Assembly: GCA_000697355.1 (NCBI GenBank)
Contig: JNEN01001161.1
Span: 186,001 to 250,000, forward strand
DNA: 64,000 nucleotides
DNA from: Syncephalastrum monosporum B8922
Lineage: Eukaryota > Mucoromycota > Mucoromycetes > Mucorales > Syncephalastraceae
Reading direction: 5' to 3'
Positions 45,955 to 57,757 of this stretch are shown here, one piece after another. The translations under genes and the position numbers were made by a program. The notes beneath the pieces were generated by a model. It did not search any database and was not told where the DNA came from. It worked only from the letters and a program-made list of their open reading frames with translations. Every line of letters begins with the position of its first letter. Within the stretch, counting starts at the first letter, position 1.

Positions 45955-47392
45955 CTAAAGCATGAGCGTACTCAGGTTCTCGTTCAAAATGATCTCAGAC
46001 ACCGAGTTCATCACGTGCCGTAACAAATGCGTATCTGTGGCATCTGTATAGTGGATGTATACACGCTTGTCCAGGTTGCGGTTCAAGCGCTGGAATCGTT
46101 TGCGGAAATAGTTCTTGCCTTGCTCAAAATCACCGGGGGGCCCTGAATATAGCCGAACGGTTTAGCAATGTATACAGTTTGTACTGCAGTATATTCACGT
46201 ACCAGTGTAGTCTGGGAAATAATCTGCAATGGGCGACGTCTTGATCTTTTCTTGAAAAATATCAATTTTGTTTAAAAAGAGGATAATGGATGTTTTCGTG
46301 AACCAGGGCGAGTTGCACACATTGTTGAAGAGCATAAGTGCTTCTTGCATCTGGTTCTACGAACATTCTGCAGGTAAGCATCTGACGGCGAAGTATTGCT
46401 ATTGCTATTAGCATACCGAATCGCGGTCTTCAATAAGACATTGGTCGTAGCCACTCATAGCTACGACAAACAGAATTGAAGTCACCTTGTCAAAGCAATG
46501 GATCCTATAGTCCAATGTTAAAAAAAAAAAAGAGTAAATACACCGCTGGTCGCATTGGAGTACCATTTTTTTCGTTCGCTTCGCTGGCCACCGAGGTCGA
46601 ACATCCGGTATGTCAATGGGCCGAGATGAAAGACGGTTTCTGTGATACCGGTCGACTTGGCTCGACAGTGGATAATATCACAGTCCGTCGGGACATAGTC
46701 CGGGGCCCATATGCGGTCAAGATCTTTATAGAAACTGTCACAGGGTCAGAGCCATTGTGCGCCGCCATACTGTTCAAAACTCACTAGTCGCAGTTATCAT
46801 GTAAAGCAAAGGCGTTGCCCTTGAGACAGGCACGCTGGATGGCAGGGTCTCTCCAAAGGCGCTTTAATGGCTCGAGGTATTCTTGTGGGAAAGGCCCGTC
46901 GTTGTTGATAGGCACATTTTCAAAAAGGCGCACGTAGGACTACATGCAATGCATTGTTTTTGAAAAAAATGTTAGAACCCGAAAATCGACTGGATTTATC
47001 ACCCAATTACCTCGAGACTTGGGTCCTCAAAATGCATGTCCAGGTTATCCATAATCTCAAGGAGGATTTGCATAATAGAAAGCACATTTGTCAAGACAAT
47101 CGCACGGTACCCTCGACGTTCCTCATCGGAAAATTCACGAGCGTAAATCATTCGCATTTGCTTAAGGACAGTCGACTTTCCTGATTCGCCTGCGCCTATA
47201 ATGCCGCCCATAGACTTTAGCATAAAAGAAGAGCATACGACATTCAAGTACAGAAAACATACCTAGTAGGAGAATCTTGACCTCTGTCTTGAGACGTTTT
47301 TCATCGGCTCTAATCTGGCGATCGATAGACCGGCTTCGAGCAAGCTCGCTGCTTTGGCTGGACTGGCTGTGAGCGGGTAGACAGTTGCCCAT
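45955..47392 (-). CDS. Heterotrimeric G protein alpha subunit (G-alpha 2), divergent
   Basis: Seven exons (47392-47263, 47195-47011, 46939-46785, 46734-46564, 46504-46417, 46356-46203, 46142-45955) give 356 aa. MGNCLP supplies Gly2 for myristoylation and Cys4 for palmitoylation. The P-loop GAGESGKST begins at residue 44; switch I has the catalytic Arg in [16 protein letters not shown] and TDATDT complete the GTP site. Switch II reads [13 protein letters not shown], with Leu where nearly all G-alphas have Val. The C-terminus is ENLSTLML, unlike the usual GLY/GLF-type endings, which suggests a different receptor preference. Only some introns match G-alpha 1 (first and P-loop), so the genes are old duplicates. 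Confidence 0.92.
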
Positions 47393-48243
47393 ATTCCTCG
47401 TATATAATTATCGTGCGTGCTCGATAATCACATGCCCACGCCCGGTGAAGTGACAAGAGGAAAGAAATACACCGCTAAAGTACTGTGGTGTGGAGTCGCT
47501 GTAATGGGTCGCAAGGGTTTATATTTTAGTATAAATGAAGAGGAAAAAGAATTTGAAACACGTCTAGGAAGACAGTGTGTTCTTCTTACAATGTACGTGT
47601 TCTGGGAAAGCGTTTCTGAGAGCGTTTTCTTTTTCTTTTTCCTTTTTTTTATTTCCTTCTTTTTATTTGCAAAATGCCCTTGGCATTCATTTCGAAGGTC
47701 GGCCATCCTTAGCCGCTCTGTTTCTCCTCATTGGGAATAATTGCATTATCGCTCGCCGCTTTTATTCGACACGCTTTTTTTTAATTTTTTTTCTTTTTCG
47801 ACTTTTTCGATCGCATCAGACCCGATCATCGTGGTGGCGCCGCGAACACCCGGTTACCCGGTTTAGATCTTTGCTGACCTAACATTGAAACAGGCACCAC
47901 CCGTATGAACCCTGCTTTTCAGCTGAGATACCTCACCCTCTCCCGTGCACACGGTCTGTAACAAATTTTTGCATCTTGAAAGTTTCATCGTCCAAAACAG
48001 TCAAAAGGGTAAACGAATATGCAGTTGAATAAAAAGTTTGCGCTTCCTCGTTGGTGTATTTGTGTGGAGGCCGGTAGATAAAATTACAGTATAAGTAAAA
48101 GAAAGGGAGAAGTATAGGGGAAAAGGTGTGAGAGAGAAGTCCTGCTACTCATACATAGTAGAAAAGAATACATGGAATGTGGGTTATGTGGGCGAGTAAG
48201 TAAGTAAATATGTGTCCGAGAGTTGTGAGATGCCAAATTCGAC
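47393..48243. other. G-alpha 2 promoter and transporter 3' region
   Basis: Both neighbours are on the minus strand. T-rich runs near 47630-47670 and 47780-47800. No gene seen. Confidence 0.5.
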
Positions 48244-50066
48244 TTAAGCATAGTCTTTGGTCTCAGCATCGACCTTCTCGGTGGGGTGCTCCTCGGTAGG
48301 CACGAACTTGTTTCTGAAAGCGAAGACCGAGCCATCGAAGACCCGATCCATCTCCTCAAGCGAGCGACCCTTGGTCTCGGGGAAGAACAGATAGACACAC
48401 ACAGACATGACTAGAAATAAGATTGTATGAGTACAAACAATGCCCCGTGTGAATTATAAGCAAAAGGGAAAATATTTCCCCAATTGATGAAAATGAACTT
48501 ACCCATGCAGCAGCAGCCAAAGAAGATATAGGTGCCCCACGTGATTCTGGCAAGCATGACAGGGACAATTTCGGAAATGACAAAGTTCATAAGCCAGTTG
48601 GCAGCAGTAGCGAACGAGTTGCCCTTGGCACGGATGCGAAGAGGGAAGATTTCAGCGGGGTAGACCCAACCGACTAGAATTAACAAACAGTATGAGTAAA
48701 AACCGATAAGCTCGTGTGTTAACATACCAGGACCCCAGGAGTAGGCGAAGCCAGCGACGAAGAAGTAGATCATAACGATACAGAAATACGAGGCATGAGT
48801 GTTACCAGACATGTCAACCACGTTGGCGTCAGTGGCGGGGTCGTAGTAGATACGGGCAGTACCACCCATGACAGCACCGCAGAGAATCATAGCAGCGCCC
48901 ATGAAGATAGCGCCACTCATCAGTGTCATACGGCGGCCAAGTTTGTCAAGGAACAAAACGGCAGGGATCGTTGCAAGCATGTTGAGGACGCCGTTGACGC
49001 CAGACGCAATGAGAGTCGCGGAGGTCGCGTTGATACCGGCCTGCTGGAAAATTGTGGGCGCATAGTACATAATGGAGTTGATACCGGTGAACTGCTGGAA
49101 CACCTGGATAAGGATACCGAGCACAAGACGGCGACGGATAGTTCCCTTGAACAGCTCAGCGTAGCTCTTGGCAGCATGGTTGCGCTCAAAGTGAATCTGC
49201 TCCTTCATCTCCTCGAATTCGCTCTGAACATAAGGATCGTTCTTGTCGTTGTCGGCGTGAAGCATCGCAAGGACTTCGAGGGCTTCGTCGTCGCGGCCCT
49301 GGTTCATGAGCCAACGGGGAGAGTAAGGCAAGAAGAAGGCACCGATCATGAGGACAATGCCAGGGAAGATTTGGATACCGAGAGGGATACGGAACTGAGC
49401 GTCATTATCAAAGTGCTCACAGCCGGCACCAGCCCAGAAGGAGACCATGAGACCGACGGTAATCATGAGCTGCTGAAGCGAAATCAAACGACCACGAATG
49501 TGCTTGGGGGCCAGTTCAGACTGGTACAGAGGGACAACCATGGACAAGACACCGATACCGAGACCGGCAATGGCGCGGGCAACAACCATCATGGCATAGC
49601 TGACAGTACCGGTCTGGAGAGCAGCGCCGATGATGAAGACGAGACAGCCGAGGATAATAGTACGCTTACGGCTGATGATCTCCGCGAGTTGACCTGCATT
49701 ATACAAAGACGAGTTCTGTTGAGTGCTTCAATCCACTTGATTGTGAGGTCGTTCTTACCAGCAAACAGAGCACCAACGAAACAACCGGCAAGAAGGAGAC
49801 CGGTAATGGTACCTTTCTCGAGAGCAGTCAAAGAAGTGTGGCCACGCATGGTGATCGCAAACTGATCCATAGCAAGGACACCCTGTATTGATAGCGTGGT
49901 TGTGAGTTGATGTTTATGAACACCACGCCATCGACATGGGATAGTGGTGTTTCTTTTGTTTACTTACAGAAATAACACCAGTATCATAGCCGAAGCAGAA
50001 ACCGCCAATAGCGGCAAAGAGAGAGACGACGTAGATTCGCCAGGAGATCTTGCGCTGATCAGACAT
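48244..50066 (-). CDS. MFS hexose-type sugar transporter
   Basis: Twelve-helix proton symporter of the sugar porter family. Five exons (50066-49968, 49882-49759, 49693-48728, 48673-48503, 48410-48244) give 508 aa. Family marks: FAAIGGFCFGYDTGVI in helix 1, RKRTIILG in loop 2-3, VPLYQSELAPKHIRGRLIS, PYSPRWLMNQGR (a PESPR variant with Tyr for Glu), QQFTGINSIMYYAPTIF in helix 7 and PETKGRSLEEMD in the last loop. The strong QFTGIN and PETKGRSLEE match fungal hexose or polyol transporters; the substrate is not decided by sequence. Codon use is strongly C/G-ending, hinting at high expression. A TATA box lies at 50138-50146. Confidence 0.93.
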
Positions 50067-50137
50067 AGCGAAGGAGGTCTGAAAAGATAGAAAAGAAGTA
50101 AGGTGAATAGTCAACAATTTGCACGAGGATACCGGGC

Positions 50138-50146
50138 CTTTATATA
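50138..50146 (-). promoter_or_regulatory. TATA box of transporter gene
   Basis: TATATAAAG on the minus strand, 72 bp before the ATG at 50066. Confidence 0.6.
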
Positions 50147-51422
50147 CTCGGCGCCGGTTAGTTCCTTTGCGCGGCGCGGTTTGGGCGTTTTTGAGGTGTA
50201 ATACGATTTTGAATGCTGTGTGACACCCAAGGATCACTCATACTGCGACAAAAAGTGGAGACGGTCGCACGAAAGAGCTTAATCTGGCAGTATTTCACTT
50301 TTCCCGTTCCAGGTTCCCAACCAACCAGGAACAGACCACCGCGGGGATGCAAATTTTCCATTCTCGATCCGACCAATGGTCTGTGTGTACCACTTGAAGT
50401 CAACACCTTTTCCAAGTGGTACCCGCCCTGCTTTCTGGTAAAATTTACCTTTTTCTGACTCATTGGGTGGGAATATTTTCAATTGAAAGAAAAGTGGAAA
50501 GCTTTCAGCTATTTTTTTGTCAGGTATTTTTGACAGCCTCTTCTCCAGATCGTGGTGTTGGTCGTTATGCATTGGTAAGTAGAATAGAGCCGGTGAATTG
50601 AGTTTTAGCTCAGCTAAACAAGAGGTAGTTTTTTAGCGTTTTCTGATTTGCTCTACTGCCCATGGGGTAAAACAACCAAAAAAAAAATATAACCGTATTC
50701 CGCGGTAACTTCATTCAATCACCGGAAAAAGCAGGACCTGTTGTTCCTCTTCTTTCTTTTTTTTTGGCGGCGACTGTATACGTTGGTTCGCAGTACCATG
50801 AGAATTGGGAAGAAACGGAACATGGTATTTTGCCCAAATCTGGCGCGCCACCCCGTCCTTCTCAACGAACGATTCGTCCTACCCTCCTACAGAAGGGTCC
50901 TCAACTCACCCTGATTTCGTTTGTAAGCCCGCCACTCAAGGCCCTGACCAACTTTTTTCGCAACGACTGAGACACATGTTACAAGGTTGGGCGCCTGGCC
51001 GCGCTCTTTTCCCAGCCTTCCGATACTCACGTTGCTTTGTTGCTTGAATACAGGTGATCCTGAAATGTCCTCTACACGTTTTACAGCAATTCCCTTTCAC
51101 AAGGTTCTTTTTTGGCCGAATATATTTACATCTAGACAGAGCTGAACGTGGCAATTACAACAAAATAGGTAATAAGAAAAAGAAAACAGGTAGTGAATAT
51201 GGGTTTCAAGTCGCAGGCTATGACTGAGTAGGACAAGAAAGAGAGGCTGATTCGAAAGTGAAGCGTAAAATGGATGTAAAGTTCAAGAGTGAGGTGAACG
51301 GGATCGCGACTTGATCAGAGGGTACTTGTGACATAAGTAAAATGCGGATTCTAATGATGGACAAAAAGCTTCACTGGTAAGAGGGGCGCCAGGGTAACGA
51401 GTGCCAGGATTGGATTGTCAGC
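50147..51422. other. Transporter upstream region, about 1.3 kb
   Basis: Long non-coding stretch upstream of the sugar transporter, with several short ORFs and no family resemblance. A T-run precedes 50770. Its length fits a carbon-regulated promoter, but no specific site is claimed. Confidence 0.45.
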
Positions 51423-52997
51423 TCACTTGCGCAGCTGCCCACCTACGGTATCTCGCGTGAGTTTTTCGGTCTGGCTCAGCCCAACACCAATCCAATCACA
51501 CTGTTCCTTTGTTCAAATGCGGGGTTCCTTACCGTGGCTTGCCGTCCTGTTAACATGGACAATTTGGGTCGGTTCGCTACCGCCGTAGCGTGATCGTTTG
51601 CTCGGTGTTGTTTTGGACCGACGTAACCCTGTGCGGCCTGACGCAGGTGTTTGTGTTCCACTGCCCGGCTGAAAGTGATACACCATTTCAGCCGAGTCCC
51701 GCCGTCTTCCATTTACGAAATAGGAAGAAGATGCTGAATAACGCGAGTGCCGTTCGTGAACACAATGGTCCTCTTCTGTTGCTAAATTATGCTCTGTCAG
51801 CTTCTCTCTCTCCCTTTCTTTTCTATCCTCGAAATATAGACTCACGATGATCATTCGGTGCAGATTCGAGCGCTCCTGATGATGGTCCTGTCGTTTTGTC
51901 GCTTCCAGTACGCGGCATAGAAAAACTAGCTTGATTTGCGACCAGAAACTCTATTACGTTGTGAGCGTTCTTGAATAACTCGGGATCTTTGTGCGCCTTT
52001 TCGCAGTGGCCCATCAGACCCTAAATGGGATTCGTCAGCAAACTTTTGTATTTATAACTTCTCTCCTTTGCTTCCTCTCTTTTCGTATACGTACCGGTGT
52101 GAATATTACAGCGAGGCACTTGATATCCATCATGGTCTTAGGAGCATGCTCCAAAAACAAGCCAAGCATGTCAAGGATGTAGAGCAGAAGGTGCTGGTTT
52201 GCGAGTGGTAAGGTCTCAATGATAGCTTGGAAAGTAGCGAGCCGCTCGTTGTCATTTGCATAAGTGGCATCTGCAAGGGTGAATGTGATTAGTGGAGCTT
52301 AGTAATGCGTCAAGGGACGTTAAGCTTCATTCTTTTGCTTTACCAATGGCTTGCGAGAAGGCTTTCTGAGCCGAAAGAGTGATAACAGGCTCGGGGAGAT
52401 GACAAAGGTATCGACGCATGATATTAGCGGCATCATAAACGGTGTATCCGCGCCAGTCAAGGTGAGCGCCATAGGCACTGTCCGGGGAGTCGAAGGTGGT
52501 CTGAAGCATGCCGATCCGTTTTGCATTGCCACAGAGTCGAAAAATGCCTCGGGAATCCAAACCTAGATGAACCAGACCAAATGTGTCAGGAGAGTTACAA
52601 TAGGGTTGCACATACACCACACGCTAGACTGCTAGACTACAGAATTTGGAATAATACGCACCGTTGTCCTTTAAATAGGATCCGCATTTGGCAATGATCG
52701 TAGGGATCACACCAAAGCACTGCTGGCCTGTGTGGTCGTCAATATAGGATATACTGGCGTGGGCGTATTGAATAGAATCGGTCAAGGGAACGCCAAATAC
52801 ACCTTTGTCTAATGGTAACGGCGGTTCAGTCTACTCCGTATAATAGCTGAATCATCACAGAAGGTGTTTGTATTACCGACAACTGGGACTTTCATGTCCT
52901 TGAAGTTCTGGGCTCGAGGGTAGGCTTGAGTGACTCTTTTCCACCAGGAGCCAACGAGATTGCGCTGTACTTGCGAGATGCCACTACTCACTTCCAT
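51423..52997 (-). CDS. Rho GTPase-activating protein
   Basis: Seven exons (52997-52877, 52808-52662, 52562-52344, 52270-52095, 52020-51846, 51775-51533, 51442-51423) give 366 aa. The RhoGAP domain covers about residues 40-260: KGVFGVPLTDSI, then the arginine-finger loop GIFRLCGNAKRI, DAANIMRRYLCHLPEPVIT, and NQHLLLYILDMLGLFLEH with MMDIKCLAVIFTPGL. The N-terminal 40 residues are short. The C-terminus is Ser/Arg-rich and probably disordered, and the last exon adds only GQLRK before the stop. It should turn off a Rho or Cdc42 GTPase controlling polarity or wall synthesis; which one is unknown. Confidence 0.9.
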
Positions 52998-54098
52998 GAT
53001 GCGGTGGCCAAGCGATGAGAAGAGTAAGGGTGCGATGTATACGCTGATTCGTGGGTGGGAAAGTCAAGACAAAGACAGGGCCACTCAGGAAGCTGCCTGC
53101 GCTTGAACATTTTCTGCTCTGTGACTGTTTGGAAACGGTTGCCATGCTTTCCACGCTGCTGGATCACCCGCTCACGCCTCGTCGAACATCTCTACGCAGA
53201 CTCACTCTAGCTCGATAGACACTGTCTCCACTCTTCTTTCTGGTTCGAATTTTCGCTTGCTACGACGTATGACAAAGGACTCAGCATAATTATGTCCTGC
53301 AAATTGACACAGCCCGAGGAAGAGCACATATCCTCAATACACTGTTGATTACTAAACGAGTCCGTAACACGCCATTCTTTTACTCATCCTCATATCATGC
53401 ATGACATACATGACGAGATTGAACGGAACACAGTTAAACCCAAAGGGAAAATTCGGTTTCATATGAGTGAATCATAAGTGAATCATGGAAAACCTTATTT
53501 TGAATGAAAGACAACAAGACCTGTGCGACCTCAACAGACCTTAAAAGATTCTTTTTCGGGTCAAGCACATGGCTTCACGTCATCCGGACAAGCAATGCAT
53601 GTCAGATCTTTAGTAGTAAGACGAAAAATGGTGCTTCTGAACGTTACCATGGTAAGTTTCTTTTCAGACCACGCCCGCGAGTGCGCCGAATAGTGAAATG
53701 CTAATTAGAACATGATATATAATAGCGCGGCAAGTTGCACCTGTGCGTACCCAAGCGTTACGTAGGGCAAAATCAGCATTCTTAGTTGCACGGTACCACC
53801 ATCAGCCCTCCATCCATGGCGATGAATCTTTTGAAAGGAATCACAAGGGCGGCGCACATTAGCCAACTACGCTCTCGGTGACTGTGGCGGCGGCGGTGGT
53901 GGCGACGGCGGCGTCCTAGTGAAGAAATTATGGTGGAAAGCGCCCCCTTTTTAGGGTGGCTGTGTAGACGTAAAAGTGGGGTTGATGCAAAGCTGAGCGC
54001 AGATAAAAAGATTGCTAAATTTGATGCGGCGATGCATTTCCGTGCTTTCTGTCCCTTTTCTTTCCACTCTTTTATATTTTTTTTTTACTGTTGACTGA
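52998..54098. other. Divergent upstream region of RhoGAP and arrestin genes
   Basis: About 1.1 kb between two divergent genes. GGC/GGT-rich near 53880-53920. No coding exon found. Confidence 0.5.
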
Positions 54099-56527
54099 AT
54101 GTTTTTGACCGGGAAACCCAAAGAGTTCTACATTGACCTGCAAGACAACCGATACTACAACCCAGGAGAGATCGTCAAAGGTACGTTCCGTCTTATCATT
54201 ACTTCCGTGCGCGTTTTCTCCCCTCTTTTTCCGTTCTGTGTGTGTGTGTGTGAGAGAGAGCATCTTTCTCATTGATATATACAGGCGATATTGTATTGGA
54301 TTTGGGCAAACCGACCAAGGTCAATCACATTCGCGTTTCTCTCTCGGGCGTCGTTCAGATTGGAAGCAACACTTTGACTCTGTTCAGTCGAGAATCCTTG
54401 GTCGGGGCCTGCCCGGATGACTCTGGTCGGCCGCACGTGCTCGAGGCACGGAGCAACCGTTTTCCATTCCAGTTCAATATACCCTCCGAAAAGGCGGAAC
54501 TGCCCACCAGTATGAAGGTAATATATTTGCAAAACGAAGAAATCGCCCCATAACACCTTCTTTGCAGCTTTCCAGCGAAGCCGGCGTGAAGTACGTGTTG
54601 ACGGCCGTGCTCAAGGTGCCCTATAGCTTTTCGGAGCGACTTGCTCCACAGGACACGCGAGAGATTGCTATCGTCGAACCAATTGACGTTAGTCTGCCCG
54701 ATTACTGCGTTCGAGGAAGCGTTCATGAGGATCGTGTAGTAGAAGGCGTCCTTAACCCTGGAAAGGTACATGTGCAGCTCGGTGTCCCCAGATTGGCTGT
54801 TGTAAGAGGTAAGGACTGTTTCGATTTAGTTGGATAGATATGAACTCTTTAAAAAAGGTGATATCTTGCCTATCACGGCCGAAATCCATCACTACAAGAA
54901 AGTACGCCAGACTGGCGCTATCAAAGTGACGCTCCAAAGACGGACATTCCTGTCCGGAAAGGGCAGGTACGTCTTTTGGATGAGGGGGGAACATGGTACT
55001 TAAGCATTGAATAGGAGCGAACTCTTTGAAGACAAGGCGGTCCGTAGCAGCGTTTTGGATCTGGAGACGAACGAAGAGAACAACTTTGTCCAGCAGTTCC
55101 CACTCAAGATCTACATCCCGCCGTCCACGGCCCCCACAACAGGCCCCAGCGGGCGTATTCTGCGCGTCGAGTATCTCGTGCATCTTCGCGTTGATCTAAA
55201 TGAAGCGCGTCTCGACGACCCCAGCTACCTCAAAGAGAATGTCGTTAATATGAGCATACCCATGATGATCGGCACGACGCCCAAAGCCGATATTTCAATT
55301 GATGATGATGATGATGAGGAGGAGGAGGAGGAAGAGATCGCTGAGTCCGTAGAGGTCGTAGAGGAACCGGTCGACGGAAACGATGAACACCCACGAGACG
55401 CCGAGCGTAATGTTCACACGACGATGACGGAGCTCCAGGCTGCTATCGAAAGTTTTAGCATGTCTGGTGAAAGGTCACCAGACGGAAGCAGCGATCTGGA
55501 CAAACCCAACGTGCCTGACCCTATCTATTCACCGCCGCATGAATACACGCCTGCGCCTGATATTGATCCTCCACCCACAGCCGCATTCTCACCAGCGCCG
55601 ACCGACTATTCGCTACCCCTACGTGCTGGCAGTTACGCCGGCCATGCACCATCACATTCGCGCTCCAACAGCATGCTTTCCATCCATAATAGCAACAGCG
55701 CAGCCACGGGTAACGGGCCGGCTACGACTGCAGAAGAGGCCATCCCGTACGATCCGCACTCCTCACGGTTCTCGACATCTTCACCGTCACCTTACCTTGC
55801 GAACGGTTCCGGCATCTCTTCCCCTTCTGCATCCTCGAGCAACTCACCTACCATGGGTCACACGAAGCACTTGCGTATGCCCAGCGTTGATGATTATGTA
55901 CCAAAGCACCGAACGCCTAAGCAGACCCATGCTCAGGTCGAACAGCAGTCCAGCTTCCCCAGTGAACACAACCCGAACTACTCCTCCTCGTCCACGTCGT
56001 CTTCGCCCCACATTTCTCACCATCGCAGTCCGTCAGATCAATACCGATCGCCTCCTGATTCGCATCGCTCTGCTCCCATGGCCATGCCGTTTCCTATGCC
56101 TGCACCGCACCAGTCCTCGTTCTACAGCTCCAACGCCTCCTCCCTTTCTACGTCGCCTAATCATTTTGCCACTCAGCACCACCTCTCCTCCTCGCCGGGC
56201 CATCCCAGCTACATGCAGCAGCCGCCGCCTGGGCCGCCGCTTCCGCCAAAACCTGAAGCACACCCGCCACCTCCCTATGCTGCCTCACCGATGCCGACGC
56301 CTTCGTCCTTGCCTAGCAACCATAGCAGCTCCTCGCTTGGCATGCGACCTGTGTCTGACTCACAACAGCCGCCGCTTCAAAATGGTGGTATGCCCATGCC
56401 GTTCCCGATGGCCATGCCCACTCCAGATACGAGTAATTCATGGATGCGTCCACAGCAGCAAGGGTACTCTCCACACCTTCATTCCCAAAACCCGCCTCAT
56501 AACCCATACGCCACTTCCTGGCAGTAA
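54099..56527 (+). CDS. Alpha-arrestin (arrestin-related trafficking adaptor)
   Basis: Five exons (54099-54180, 54285-54517, 54568-54808, 54858-54966, 55015-56527) give 725 aa. The N-terminal arrestin domain (YIDLQDNRYYNPGEIVKGDI ... VRVSLSGVVQIGSNT) and C-terminal arrestin domain (about residues 185-390, LPITAEIHHYKKV ... ILRVEYLVHLRVDL) are clear. An Asp/Glu run of about 12 residues follows, then about 300 residues of Ser/Pro/His-rich disorder. A PPPPY motif near residue 650 is a likely binding site for the Rsp5 ubiquitin ligase. Such proteins send plasma-membrane transporters for endocytosis; a sugar transporter gene lies 5 kb away, but a functional link is only conjecture. Confidence 0.9.
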
Positions 56528-56703
56528 ATAAACGTCCTGTTGCGTAGCATAAATGACGAAAGGAAATCTCGGGTCGGAGTGTCAATTATTTATGTGGCCG
56601 CCGCCTAAAAAAATAGGAAAGCGAAAATAAAGGCATTGGGAGGCGAAAAGGAATATTTTCTTGTTTCTTCTTCACTTCTTCCCTTATATTACTATCCTGC
56701 ATC

Positions 56704-57090
56704 ATGAGACTGGTCACCGCTTCTGAGCAAGATAACGCAAGCCGATATGCCATGAAGGGTTTTGCGATTGGTGCAGCCCAATGGGCCGGTGTGGGTATCT
56801 TTGCCTCTGCACTCGCGTACTCGTTTTTCCCGTGGTATCGCCGAACTCAGACAGTCAACAAGGTAAACACACCTTATATACAGTTATGGAACTCGAGTAT
56901 TCATCATTTTTGACAGTTCTACATCGTCATGTGCTTTGCTCTTGGCGGTGGTGCATACAAATCCGATCGGTATATGGTCAATTTTGAGCGTCGTGGCCGA
57001 GCCGCACTGCTCGACGAGACGACCCGTCAGCGTTACGAACTGATTTATGGAGACCGAGACCAGCAAGATCAAAAAGTCAAGGCCGAGTAA
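56704..57090 (+). CDS. Small two-helix membrane protein, 110 aa
   Basis: Two exons (56704-56862, 56917-57090) join in phase 0. Two hydrophobic segments are seen (about residues 19-42, including GAAQWAGVGIFASALAYSFF, and 54-65, IVMCFALGGGAY), followed by a charged C-terminus (RYMVNFERRGRAALLDE, then ERD/QDQKVKAE). The size and topology resemble small mitochondrial inner-membrane proteins, but I do not recognise a family and no presequence is clear. It starts 176 bp after the arrestin stop codon. Coding is supported by clean splice sites and an evenly conserved-looking composition. Confidence 0.65.
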
Positions 57091-57757
57091 CCGCCAGAAA
57101 TCATAATTATAGACCTCATATACACACACCATCGACATCCGCATTCGCACCAGTACATATCGACACATCTATAAGAATAATAGATATTTACTCTCCTTCT
57201 TTTTTCTTGCATTCAAGGAAGAAATTTACAGGGGTCTCGGCTGTCGTCAGCAAAAGGTAGCACGCTAAAAGTGTGGGATGCGCTGTCAAAGGAATGGGCC
57301 TGAACGCGGACGGAAGCGAAGGCCAAGTTGACGAAGTACGTCCAAGTGAACCCGGCTTTTATCACGCCATTTCACTCTGTGACTCAAAACCGAGTTAAAG
57401 GATCCGGCACCCTGACTGAGTTTTTTTTGGGGGGGTTGATTTCTTCTCATTTTAACGCGTCGGGTCTACGCTACTCGGTGTCTTCCATTCATGACATTAC
57501 TTTGTCCCAAAATATTATTTTTTACTGTTTCAGGTGGAACTGAGAACAGAATGATATAATGGCGGCCAGAAGGGAATAAGAGGACGATGTAATACATCAG
57601 CCAGAAAATGTACCATGTGTGCGTGTCGTGCAACGCCACTTTACGTTCATGCATTTGAATATCCGCTCTCACGACTTTTGGACGCGTACACCTTCTCTTC
57701 CGTTTCTACTTTTTTCCCTTTCTTCCACTTCTCGTCTTCTTCAAAAGAACAGTCAGC
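57091..57757. other. Intergenic upstream of hydrolase gene
   Basis: Upstream region with a G-run near 57430 and pyrimidine-rich leader before 57758. No gene found. Confidence 0.45.

Noticed and set aside
48795..49865. 356-codon plus-strand frame opposite the sugar transporter
   Set aside because: It overlaps transporter exons and one intron on the other strand. The transporter motifs are unmistakable and the antisense reading has none.
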